From contig NC_092346.1 in the NCBI RefSeq assembly GCF_963676685.1, forward strand, positions 29,835,133-29,899,132: a stretch of DNA of 64,000 bases. Reading direction: 5' to 3'. The DNA comes from Mytilus edulis (Eukaryota > Mollusca > Bivalvia > Mytilida > Mytilidae). Below, piece by piece: positions 43,001 to 53,700 of this stretch; within the stretch, counting starts at the first letter, position 1, and each line of letters starts with the position of its first letter. A program made the translations under genes and the position numbers. The notes beneath the pieces are model-generated. The model did not search any database, was not told the origin of the DNA, and saw nothing but the letters and a program-made list of their open reading frames with translations.

Positions 43001-45372
43001 GTGGTGCACACTGTAAATAACCCGCTACGCGCGTTATTCAGTGTGCACCAAATTTTTTATGTTATTTCTTCATAGAAAGAAAAAATATTACAGTCATTCC
43101 TTAAATATACTATTTCTTTTAGTTCTGGGAATTTTCTGTCTCGTTAATATCCAATTTCTGTGTTTTTCCATCAATGAATAAATAAATATATTTATTACAT
43201 TGGTTGCAACGAATTACATTGATTTCCCAGTCAAATAAAAACTGATAATTTCACATGTGAAATAAACGTGGTTATTTCACTCTCTGACGTCATACAACAA
43301 TAGGCGTTGTCAAGACGTCGATAATGTCAGATCAAAACATGCGTAGGAAAAACAAATAGTTCCTTACATTTTCTACATTAATTTCATAAAAAAAAGAGCC
43401 ATTTGCCAATGTAATAAGAAGAATAACTAATCAAAGAATTCAAATATCGAAAAATATTCAACTCGTGACCGAACAACACTGATAATTAACTCATGCACTA
43501 CGCGCATTCGTGAATTAATGTGTTGTTCGGTAACTCGTTGAATATTTTTCTCTATTTGAATTCTTCGGTTAGTTATTCTATATATAACAATATTATCAAT
43601 AAAACAATAGGGTACCTTGATTTGATCTGACTCTTTTCAGGTGAGATAACTTGTCCAAAGGTAAATGTTTACAAATGTTTCTGAAAATAAAATAAATACA
43701 TATTTTTTTTAAAGAATACATAATTGTACCACCACTAAAAAAATCTACAAATAGAAAAACAGAAAGATAAAACTAACCAAGAATGTGTCCATAGTAGGTA
43801 AATGGATACGTCCCCATTTGTACTTCCATTTTCTTTGTTCAGTGAAGCGAGAAACTTGGATCAAAACTCAAATTTTGCATTAAAATTAAAAAGATCATAT
43901 AGAGAAAATGTGTACTAATTTTCAAGTTGATTGGATTTAAACTTCATCATAAAACTTCCTTGACCAAAAACTTTAACCAAAAACTTAAACCTTTAGAGAT
44001 ACAGACAGAAGAACGAGCAATCAACGGACAAACAGACAAACAAATAGAAGCACAGACCAAAAAACATAACGCCCCCCAAAATGGGTTATTACAAATGGCT
44101 AAATGATAGTAATTTTCTAAAATATAGGAAACTATATGTGCTATTTCATCACTGAAAGAAAACACATTATAAACACTAACATACAACATATAGATATCCT
44201 GACATTGTTTAAGCAAAAAATGTGGTGGAGTTTTATTTTCATCAAAATAAAATCTAAATCCCATAATTAAAAGCATTTATTTTCAAAACTTCCCAGAATT
44301 TTGTTACTTTTTGATACATTGACATCAGCTGATTGACATGGTCTGTCCTACCTTCCACACCAAAAAAAGTAAAGTGTTTTTGAGATGCAAGTACATGATG
44401 GGTGCCACATGTGGAGCAGTATCTGCTTACCCTTCGCATAAGCATAGATCACCCCCAGACTTATTTTGGGTAAATGTTGCTTAGTCTTTAGTTTTCTATG
44501 TTGTGTTTAGTGTACTTTAGTTTGTCTGTTGGTTCTTTTCTTTTTTAGCTATGGCGTTATCAGTTTATTTTCAACTTCTGAGTTTTAATGTCTCTCTGGT
44601 ATCTATCTCCTATCTTTTTGTATATTTAAAATTATTAAGTAACATTTCTTATAAGGAGGTGGTCTGTTAACTATTTCTCCCATGAAGATATATTTCTAGT
44701 AACACTTTCTGAGCTGTTAAATGAAACAGTGATATGAAAAATATTTCAATTTAATTGGCTTATCCATCATCATGAAATGATATTGTGACATTTTCATTGG
44801 CTATTTGTTAGGTCATTAATAAATTTCAAAGGTCAAATGATGTACATTTTCTCCATGGCAACAGATATATGTGATGTCTTCCATCATTCAATAAAACTGA
44901 CACTTTTCACCTGAAATCATATCTTTAATCCTAATGTTCTACTTAATTTTTGGTTAAGTGCAACTTACTTCACTATTTCTGAGGTCTTCTTTTTGTCTTT
45001 TATTGTACACACAAATATGTCAACTGCAAAATTAATAAAGTTTCTTGGTGTCATATACAACTGTTTTTACATATATATATTTGTGTTGCACTTTTAAATC
45101 AGATGTTGTTTTTCTTTAAATAAAAAGTTATTTTTCCTAGAATATATATATACAAAAGAAAATCAAATCAAAATTATAAATTCTTTCCAAGGATGTTATC
45201 CATGAAAGAACAAAATGAGAATTTATTCATACTGACCTAACTCAAGTGAACGATAATAAACATCATCTAAAACTGCTTCAGGTTGTTTCATTAAAGTTGG
45301 TTCTCCAGTGAACTGTTTCTTTGAGCAGCTGGAACTTATATCATAATCATAGCAATTGCTCACTTCTTCCAT
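37013..45372 (-). CDS. ADAT3: tRNA adenosine deaminase subunit ADAT3 (six exons, complete)
   Basis: Minus-strand exons 45237-45372, 41947-42283, 41067-41172, 40447-40603, 39419-39533 and 37013-37193 join without frame break (1032 nt, 343 residues), each with GT/AG introns. ADAT3 pairs with ADAT2 to convert A34 to inosine in tRNA anticodons. Diagnostic stretches are LPPLTRQQY...WPCSFHEDK, AVIVDPKSD, HAVMVAIDQVA, GPYLCTGYDLYV, AEPCIMCAMALVHSRI and FYGSPHPEGALGS. The deaminase zinc ligands are present (His224, Cys282, Cys285), but the proton-shuttling Glu of HAE is Val (HAV, 224-226). That is the known non-catalytic state of ADAT3, so ADAT2 supplies the active site. Length is close to the human protein. 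Start chosen at ATG 45372, the first ATG of the open exon. Introns hold a SINE, foldback elements, two tandem arrays and a 1.4-kb transposon. Confidence 0.95.
37856..37892. repeat. Palindrome, CCAAGG..TTTGTATAG family
   Basis: CCAAGGTTTTGTATAG, a 5-base loop, then CTATACAAATCCTTGG. Nested in the element at 37228-38672. Confidence 0.75.
37930..38240 (+). repeat. Interspersed repeat with GGTCAAAGTACGGCCTT
   Basis: A GC-richer block with ACAAACACAGGTCAAAGTAC, AACAGCAGGCTATAAAGGAC and GGACAGGTGCATAAACATGC. Its last part resembles the GACTTGGGACAGG segment of 27445-27480. The 85-codon open frame across it is a repeat-borne frame, not a supported gene. Confidence 0.5.
38680..38855 (+). repeat. Diverged tandem duplication of about 92 bp
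   Basis: TTTGATTTGGACTGTTATTG...CAATACTGACTTTGCTGTGT and TTTAGATTTGAACTATAATT...CAATACTTGGTTTGCTCTGT align in order, in the last intron of ADAT3, just outside the PIF/Harbinger-like element. Confidence 0.6.
39845..40400 (+). repeat. Tandem array of about 175-bp units in an ADAT3 intron
   Basis: Three units each carry ATTATCTCCCCTTTATTT, then a TTTGTGTCATTAAAATAATT step and TTTCAATTTTA. They lie between the fourth and fifth ADAT3 exons. Confidence 0.8.
41725..41855 (+). repeat. Minisatellite, about 21-bp unit
   Basis: About six copies of CAGGGCCATTACAGAAAAA, in the second intron of ADAT3. The open frame at 41709-41909 is a product of this array. Confidence 0.85.
42371..42630 (+). mobile_element. 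tRNA-type SINE
   Basis: The head has an A-box (AGGCCGAATGG, 42383-42393) and a perfect B-box (GGTTCCAATCC, 42443-42453), 50 nt apart. The body follows with TTTCTCCAGGCACTCTGGCT and AGTGGTGTTAAACACCAA, and the tail is ATCAATCAATCAAT (to about 42630). This layout matches SINE families known from bivalves. It lies in the first intron of ADAT3, opposite to that gene. Confidence 0.85.
42660..42795 (-). repeat. Interspersed repeat, GTGGTATGATTGCCA family (minus)
   Basis: On the minus strand: AAAGAAGATGATTGTCAATG, AGACATCTCTCCACAAAAGA, GTCACTGTACAGTCCTCAGC and a ...TGCATAGTCAGC end. It is directly downstream of the SINE. Confidence 0.7.
42950..43102. mobile_element. Foldback element with GC-rich loop (1)
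   Basis: Arms of about 65 bp: AAATGACTGTAATATTTTTT...ATGTGGTGCACACTG and CAGTGTGCACCAAATTTTTT...AAAATATTACAGTCATT. The loop is TAAATAACCCGCTACGCGCG. First intron of ADAT3. Confidence 0.85.
43425..43585. mobile_element. Foldback element with GC-rich loop (2)
   Basis: Arms of about 65 bp: AGAATAACTAATCAAAGAAT...GTGACCGAACAACAC and GTGTTGTTCGGTAACTCGTT...GGTTAGTTATTCT. The loop contains GCACTACGCGCATTCG. It is 320 bp from foldback element 1. Confidence 0.85.
43775..44095 (+). repeat. Interspersed repeat, ACCTTGACCAAAAACTTTAACC family
   Basis: AAGAATGTGTCCATAGTAGG, TTCAAGTTGATTGGATTTAA, CCTTGACCAAAAACTTTAAC and ACAAACAGACAAACAAATAG match the tandem copies at 56985-57590. The final segment ends with the AAAACATAACGCC block shared with 57560. 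Confidence 0.75.
44100..45235. other. Remainder of ADAT3 intron 1
   Basis: AT-rich intronic DNA; no exon or element recognised on either strand. Confidence 0.4.
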
Positions 45373-45489
45373 GTTCTTGATCCAAAGTTCATCCCGTTAA
45401 GCCTTGACCTTTCATCTTAATCTACATCAGGATAGCGCACCTACTTTTGGTACTGAGTGCAGATCTAATAAAGAAAAGGTATAAGTATT

Positions 45490-45800
45490 ACAGATTCTAT
45501 TGAATAATAAAACATATTTCAATTTTGGTTAAATAATTCCCTTTGTCAAAAATATTAAGTTCTGTGCTTCTCCTTAAAACTTGAAAAGGTAATTACCTAT
45601 TTGCATGACCTTGACTTTGAAGCCTATGACCTCAAAATCAGTATTACAGATTATATTTAATGATGAGAGATATTTGAAATTTGGTTAAATAATTCCCCTT
45701 GATTAATATGTTGAGTTCTGCACTTCTAAACAATTTTAAAAGATAATTACTTATTTTTATGACCTTGACTTTGAAGCTTATGACCTCAATTTTGTTTTGT
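45490..45800 (+). repeat. Tandem duplication of about 165 bp upstream of ADAT3
   Basis: Two units carry GGTTAAATAATTCCC, GTTCTG.GCTTCT and ATGACCTTGACTTTGAAGC. They start about 120 bp upstream of the ADAT3 start codon, in its promoter or 5' leader region. Confidence 0.75.
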
Positions 45801-47575
45801 TTTGTCAATTAGAGAACCAGACAATTTAAGACTACTGGTAACTCACACCTTACTTGTTTCTTTATTGTTATTAACAAAAGAATATACATGATAACAATTA
45901 GTGATTACATAATCAATGGATTAACATGATTACCAACTTAAGGATTATCACAGTTTTACCTGTTACTAGCTTTTATACATGTAATATCACTTAAAAAAAC
46001 TAAATTCTGCACTTCCTACTTTAGATATGTTTCATTTATATTTCTTTGGTGTATAGAACAATATTTTTTTAGGGCAAGACCTTCAAATTCAGAAATGCTG
46101 GTTCATGGACTGGGGCACTGGGGTCCTGGAGACCCTTATAGTCATCTACAATATCATGAGTATGTATATATCTATAAATATATAAAAGTTGGTCTTCACC
46201 TATCAGACAGTTCTTCAAGAATTTATTATATATAATTCTAGCAATTCATTAATTTTAGATATTCATTGTGATGTGGAGAAAATTTTTAAAAGGTTCTTTT
46301 TATATTTATAGATTTTTTTTTGTATATACATACATTATGTAATTATGTCAGGAATGTTATTTTTAAATAATCAATGTGTCCTGAAACTATTACACTAATA
46401 TATTAGTCTTACTAGGTGGAAAACTAAATATTCTTCTGAACTAGTTTTGAAACCAAGCATTTATTTCTCATCAGATTTTTGAAATGCATTTTGTGTGTTG
46501 GTCACTGATGATATCTGCGGACAGGTCCCAGGCCAAACCATAAATACTGGATATGGGGTTATTTCTCTTGACTCATAATTTTTTAGGGCCTAGTATATAT
46601 ATTCTATAATCTTTTAACCCTCTATTAAGACCCTTTGCCTTCATGGCCATTTAAAGTGCTCTTTTACTATCACTGGTTTTTTCACAAAAGATGAGATGCA
46701 ATAATTGGAAAATAATCCGGTTATGGAGAACACACACAATTGATTATGATAATATTACATTGTACATGTACTTTTTTTGAATTTTTCAAAATTTAACAAA
46801 TGTACATCTATACTGAATTAAATTCATGAATATTATGGATTTTTACCCCAACCCATGCATTAGGGTTGTAAATCCTAAAATGTACTTTCTCTGTTAGATG
46901 ATAAAAATAATCTACTGATTTTGACGAAATAAATGGTAAAGATAATTATTTGAGACCACTGACCAGCTGATGAATCAGGATAAAGATATTTTAACTAATC
47001 CAGGTAAAATTTTAAACCAATTTGACATTAAAGGTAGCCGAAAATTACTGTTTGACGACTGACAGTTAAGAGCATTCCTTCCCTCTTACATGAACCTTTA
47101 CTCTGCTGGCTAATGGTAAAAATTTAAAGTAAATTATATACAAAATATTTCGTGGGGCGCAGCTAGATTTGACAACAGAAGCCCAACCCTTAACTTTTTT
47201 TAATTTCAAGTTGCATATGACTTTAACCAAAAATATATTTCCATTTATTATTAAAAAATAGAAGGTAATTTAATCTTAAAAGTCATAATCATTATATTAT
47301 ATACTTATTCTGTATTCTGTATTCTGTAGGTGTCGCTGTTGACACTGGATTGTCTCCCTTGTAATTATTTAAATCTCTCGTGTATTTATATTTCACTCTG
47401 GTAAACAACTCACTTGTACTTTAAAATACATACTATTAGGTGGCAACTGTGCTTAACATATTTTTCCAAAAATTAAAAAATATATCTACATTTATTAATT
47501 AACATGAAAATTTAACGGAAAAGAAAGAAAAAAAAAAAAAATAAAGAAAAAAAAAATCAAAAAAAATCTAACATT
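45801..47575. other. Gene-free AT-rich stretch
   Basis: No exon, RNA gene or clear terminal repeat was found; it ends in an A-rich run at 47525-47570 that belongs to the tail of the LINE remnant. Confidence 0.4.
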
Positions 47576-47578
47576 ACA

Positions 47579-47920
47579 TTAATCAAACCGGCGCGACTCG
47601 CAAATAAAGTCACCCAACAATCGCATTAGTGTTTCATTAGAGACGGAGACATTGTCGTTTTTTTCTATTGACAATAAAAGTTCCAAATCAATATGTAACG
47701 ATCCTGTGTTGAAGTATATCTCATGTATAAGTTTCTGTCTTGCCTCTTCATAATTTTCACAAAATAGTAAATAATGTTCCACAGTTTCTAATTGACCGCA
47801 TTCACACTTTGGGTCTATATTTTGATTGATTTTGTTTTGATAATTTTTTAATATATACTTAGCATTAGCCAATATATGGCATAGGGTTTCTTTTTTAAAG
47901 AATGGAATATATCTGTCAAC
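47579..47920 (-). pseudogene. LINE reverse transcriptase C-terminal remnant
   Basis: The minus-strand frame reads DRYIPFFKKETLCHILANAK, then CECGQLETVEHYLLFCENY and a hydrophobic tail ending at the stop 47579. A Cys-x-Cys-Gly...Glu-x2-His-x4-Cys-x2-Tyr cluster is typical of the C-terminal zinc-like region of non-LTR retrotransposon polyproteins. Upstream the frame breaks (in-frame stop at about 47930), so this is a 5'-truncated copy. The T/A-rich run at 47525-47575 is its tail. Confidence 0.65.
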
Positions 47921-47939
47921 TCATGAAATGAAAAAGAAT

Positions 47940-49055
47940 GTCCTTTGAAAGGTTTAACTAACTCTCTAACAGTGAGTATTCCTATACGATTTATAGCTTA
48001 GCCTTATGTAAGTTATGGAGACCTGATCAATATGAACTGCTTTAGTCTGTATATTGTAATTCTTAAACGGAAATGATTTCGGTTAGGGTTTGTCTTTTAG
48101 AAATTTGGGAGGAAAAAATATTAAACAACGTTCTATTGGCTGAAATTTTAGATTTAACCAATCAAATATTCTGTATTATGCCAATGTAATTGAGATGTGA
48201 GACGGGAGAGCTCGATGAGCTGAAGAATAATTTCGCAAATCACACTGTGATTAAACCACTGTAATTATCAAATTATTTATTTATTTGTACTGCCCTTAAT
48301 TGCGTAAAGTATAGACTCGGAATGAAGCACTTCAATTGTTGATCAAGCCCTGTCAATGGCCTTGGACAGATCTCTTCTAAAGTTCTATTTCTGATCTCGA
48401 AATATTGAACAAACACAGACACTCTTCACTTAATGACTTATGTCACTAGTCATGCTAGTGAAGATGTTAACGAATACATACCTATATACCTTTACCAAGG
48501 ATTTTTATGGTCTACAAATTATTGCCTTCACCTACTGACCTACATGTAGCCCACAAAATCATAATGTCTAGTCACAGGCACTAGACGTTCTGTCAATAGC
48601 AAGTCAAGCTAATTTGCAATTCAATTTTTTTTTTGCTTAGTTGCAGGAAGGTGTCAAAGCGAAAAAATAAAGTAGCAAGACAACATCAATGTGGGATAAA
48701 AACAGTCACAATAATAAAAAAAAAAAAAAACACGGCATGATATCGCTATTTGTCCGCCATTACTGGATATCACACAGGTTCCCGTATAATTTTGACGTCA
48801 TAAAACAAAATATCTGAAGCCACAATGGAAAAGTGATTGTTGTTGACCTCAAAAGTTCAAGAGGCCGGGTCTGCCGGGATTAGCGATAAGGTGTATTATC
48901 TGGACTACTGTGACAAATGTAGGAAAATGTTTAGCAAAAATAAAAAATGAGCCTCTGTGGTTTTCCCTGAGGCTATTTTCATATTTTCAACGGCCCTGCT
49001 ACATTTCCCATTGTGTGAAAAAAAATATTAGCTGTGCATATTAATTATTGAAGTT
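47940..49055. other. Gene-free stretch
   Basis: Nothing recognised except a decayed CCAAGGATTT scrap (48497-48506), possibly of the palindrome family at 22960. Confidence 0.4.
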
Positions 49056-49094
49056 CATAATAACTTGACATAATGCTGGCGAAAGTGTAAAGCA

Positions 49095-50105
49095 AAATAA
49101 TGTCCTATGAAATATTGTCCAACAAGACAATATATCATGACTATGTACTATGAAATTCTGTCCTCATCTATAAAATTATGTCTTGAGACGGACAAATTTT
49201 CATAGTGGAATTTGGTCTTGTTTGATTACAATAATTCACAGATGAATAGTATGAAATTTTGTCCTGCTAAAGGGAAGTAATCATTTGTTTATATTAAGAC
49301 AATATTTCATAGACTGATTGTTATGAAATTTTGTCTTATGAAGGGGAGGTTATCATCATATATCATGATGGTTAAAAATATCATTAAAGTGTTTTCTTCA
49401 ATTGACAATAACAAAAAAGAAAATAATAATAAATAGATACAGGTATAAACATGATAAATAGAAAACTAGTTTTGTAATCATGGATGGCAAGGAGTATAAA
49501 ATACTTTTTGAGTTTCTCAGTCTAAAAGTTTCACTGGAAGGAATTTCAGAAAATCAGAAGAGAGTAATTAGAAGAAAGTCTAATTACTTTTGTATACAGA
49601 ACAATGAAATTTATTTCAAAAGTGTTGATAAGAAATCAAATGAAGTTATGAAAAGACTTGTGATTCATAAAGACAAATTATAAAGAGTGATGTATCTATA
49701 TAAATATATATATTAATAACCAAATTACAAAATATTTTGTTATTATTATTCAAAAATCTGCATGCTGCATGTTTGTGTAATATAACTTGTATTAATTTGA
49801 ACAAGAATTTTTATTATGGACAGTATTCTATAGGGAAAATTAATATTATGCTGTTGACAAAATTTAATATAAAATATTGTTAGCAGACACGTTTTCATAA
49901 TGATATATTGTCATCAGAGACATGTATGTGTATATATGTCTCTGTTGTCATTGACAGTATTTTATAGTGAAATATTGTCTTTAAGGCGGTGACAAAATTT
50001 CATGGACAAGCACAATATTTCATAATGAAATAGTGTCCTTGACAATATTTCATTATGAAATGGTGTCTTAAGACAATATTTCATGGAGGATAATATTTTA
50101 TGTTA
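49095..50105. mobile_element. Element with many ATGAAATATTGTC motifs
   Basis: At least twelve copies of ATGAAAT.TTGTC or its complement GACAATATTTCAT lie in both orientations at 49101-49345 and 49865-50098, and none in between. The outermost copies (TGTCCTATGAAATATTGTCC and GACAATATTTCATGGAGGA) face each other. The middle holds the integrase-like frame at 49480-49683. I read it as a decayed DNA transposon with repeated subterminal binding sites. Confidence 0.5.
49480..49683 (+). pseudogene. Integrase-N-terminus-like fragment
   Basis: A 67-codon frame, ATG start, TAA stop: EYKILFEFLSL..., then NQKRVIRRKSNYFCIQNNEIYFKS and MKRLVIHKDKL. The step 'K.....F....g.lyyk......rlVi...e' resembles the region just before the H2C2 zinc finger of gypsy/Ginger-type integrases and of KRBA2-like proteins derived from Ginger transposons. 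The catalytic core is missing. Family assignment is tentative. Confidence 0.35.
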
Positions 50106-50109
50106 CAAA

Positions 50110-50728
50110 AGCATGTGATGTGTTCTGAAACGTGACTAACTGGTAATTGTTAATACAATGAAATCGGCTGTTATTGTTTGAATGATAAAATTAGACAGAA
50201 GTCAAATCCATTCTGATGCACATCTCCTACATAACTTTCGAAAATCATTCCATTTGAATAATTTCAGTATGAAACTGCGCCAACTCAACACTGGAGATAC
50301 ATTGACATATGACATTGAGATTTAGGTTGATATTAAATATAAAAAAAAATCCCCTGATATTTCAAATATTTCAAAGCAAATATTGTGCTCCATCAGAAAC
50401 AGTTGAAAAAACAATTAAAATCACAAATTTTGTCATGCTAATCAAAGATATCAATATTTTTTTCAGATTAGCCCATACGTTATGCTATTTTTGTGTTTTT
50501 ATCAGACACTGTTTATTGATTATGTAAAAGAAAAGTATTACATCACTGATGCAAAGTTGAAATGAGTTATGGAAATTTATGCAATGGACTTTTGCATTGT
50601 AATTTTAGTGAAATTTCAGTTACTTGTTATTTGGAAGTGTAATTTGATAGTTTGTAGACCTACAGGAATTGGTTCTGAGTGCTGAATCTTATTATGTGAT
50701 AGATTAAATTCATTTTTTCTGTTAACAG
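50110..50728. other. Upstream region of the BTB-Kelch gene
   Basis: AT-rich. It ends in an acceptor (TTTTTTCTGTTAACAG, to 50728), so at least one untranslated exon lies upstream, not identified. Confidence 0.5.
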
Positions 50729-50744
50729 GTCTACAGCCAGCAAA

Positions 50745-53700
50745 ATGGATTTTCAAGCATACCCCAGAAATATGGGGAATAAAAGTTCCCATGCATTGAA
50801 GTTGCAACAACATTTATATGATCAGATGTCATCTCAAACTGAATTCTGTGATGTCACCCTGATGGTTGGAGATATTGTAAGTACATGTAATATATTTAAA
50901 AGTTGAAACAAAGTCATCCAAGTAAGGGAGCTACCATTTGATTTTTACGGGGGGCTAAGATGAAATTTGAAAAAAATAGGCAGGACAGGAGTTTTGAGTT
51001 AAAAAAAAAGGCAGGATGAGACACTTGCAAAAAAAAAGTCAGGACGACAATTTAGGTAAAATAAAGTCGGGATAAACTAAAGAAAAAAAGGCAGGACCGA
51101 ACAGAGTGAAAAATAAAAAGGCAGGACAGAGATTACAGCTTAAATAAAAATGTAGGACAAAATTTTTCATCCTAGCCCCCCCCATAAAAATCAAATGGTA
51201 GCTCCCTAATAATGTTATTACCCTGAAGTAAGTTCTGGTCCACGAATGTGGACGTGGGTTGAATCCAAAATCTGACACCATGTATCTTTATTCCTACGAT
51301 ATGAGGGCAATAAGAATTAAACACTAGTTTAGAGGGGGGATAGGACCTTTATTGGGACACCGGGATTGGGTGTTTTCATGATTTTCGGGATTGACCTTTT
51401 CGTGATGTCAGGATTTATTTTTTTATAATTCAGGACCTCAGGATTTCATGTTTTTAATCCCGGGATTTCGAGATCAAGACCCCTCCTACCCTCCCTCAGT
51501 TTAGGCACACAAGTATAATTGTAAACAGTGACATCATCTAAAGTGTACACATCATCAGTGCTTATCTATCGGGCGCATCATAAACATTTAAATATATATC
51601 GTTACAAAAGCCTTTCTTATTCATACCATAATTACTTGAACTAGCCATTTAAGTCTTTTATCAAATTAATTTTAAGAGAAAATGCTTGTGAATGTTTTCA
51701 AGTAGGTGATGTTTACATATTTGGATTTTTAATTATTAATGATTTTATTTTAAGGAAGTAAAGGCTCACTGGAATGTACTGGTATCATGTCCTTACTTTC
51801 AGTCCTTATATGATAGTGGGATGGATGAAAAAGTATCAGGTAAGGAAATTGTCTATATACAAACAGTTAAAACAGGAATAAGCAAAAACATAAATTCCTG
51901 TATGTTTAAAGAAATCGACTAACATCCTTTTAACTGCACAAAAAAAAATCAAATTTACAGTATTTTCAGCAGAGTTGTCACAAAATTGAACTCTGCTAAC
52001 AAATTTGAAATTGTGTTGACAAACAAATTAAATAAATTCTCAACAAGTTAAACATGACTTCTTGTACATGCTTGAAATCTGTTGTTTGAAGATATAATTT
52101 AACACACTTTAGATGCACAAAACGAGCAAGGTTATGGTTTTAGCAGAGCTTTTACAAAGTTGAAATATGTTTATGATATGATGAATGTCTCTCTGGAATC
52201 TAAAAAAACCCTAATTTATAAGTTGTTATTTTCACAATTTCAATATGTAAACATGTAAATGGGAAGCTGACTTTTGTTGATTTATTATTCATGAATATAT
52301 CTTGACATCTAAAACATGTTAATGTTTTATGACAATCTTCAACATTGTAAATTAGGACCTCAGGCCACAATTAAAAATATTTTGGTTCGCCCAAACCCTA
52401 CCCAAAGGTTGAGACAGTGGGTAGGTACATGTAGGTAGGCATTTTCTTTTTTTTTTCTAAAAGAGAAATTGAAGTATCGATGTTTATTAGTCTTCATGCC
52501 TATCTGATTAAAAAAAACCTTCTTCAAATCAGGACAATAAAAGAATTTGAGTAGGCAGCTTTTTTCTGGGTAGGTAGGGTTTGGGCAAACAAACCTATTC
52601 TTTTTTATGGCCTCACAGAGTATTATAAAAGGCAATAGACAGAAGATAACATAGGGATTCTAAATTCATTTTTTGAATTGACTAAGGCCAAATAAAAATA
52701 TATGTGTGGTTCCAGTTACCCTACCGTCCCTACTTTTTCGGCTTAAAAATAGCCTACCCTAAAGATTTTATTGTCATTTTTCATTAAGTACTGCTAAAGT
52801 CAGAATGTTGCTCCCATAGACTTAATGTAAAACAAAAACATAAAATATGAAAAAATCCCTACCTACCTACCCTAATTTTTTTTCAGATGTAACTGGAACC
52901 ACACATACTTTTTTATTTGGACTAAGACAAAACCATGGAAAAAATAAAATAAATGAAATAAAAAACAACCTACAAAACACTACCTGGAAAATGAAAGCAA
53001 CACAAAATCCACCAAAAACAGTAGTCATTGTAGGTGCTTCATGAGGGGTAGGCAGATCCTGCTCCACACATGGCATCTATCATGTCTATGGCATATTTCA
53101 GTCTGTCAACTCTTAAGGTTTTGTTTGAACCCAGCTCTTGCTAAGTTGTGTTTGAGCCAAATCTTAATTCACAAGGTTTGACAGAATCTTGGTCAAAGGT
53201 TGATGATTCTCTTATTTTCTTCACATATATATGCATATAAAGTGTCTACCATAATACAGCCATGAAGGATGCAGAAAGTGGTTTAAAATAGTTACACCAA
53301 TTTGTTGGTAATCAATCTTGTTATTTCATTGTAGGTAAAGTGATACTGCATATAGGGAAATTAGCAGCTATTAGGTCAGCTATAGCTTTTCTTTATGTTG
53401 GAACTGTAGAAATTTCATATGAAAATGTGAGGGATTTACTAGAAGTGGCAGAATACTTCCAGATAAGTGACTTGAAACAAGCATGTCGTGATTACCTCTT
53501 CAGTGTGGAGGTCACTGTTGACAACTGTGTTCAAATATGTCTGCTGTGTAGTCAGTATGACCTTGACATTTACAACAAAACTTATGACTTTCTCAGGGGA
53601 CATTTACCTGAGGTCATGAAGAAAGATGACATTTTAACACTTACCCATGATTCCATTCTGGCATTTATTATGGATCAGACCTTATCATACATTCCCCAGG

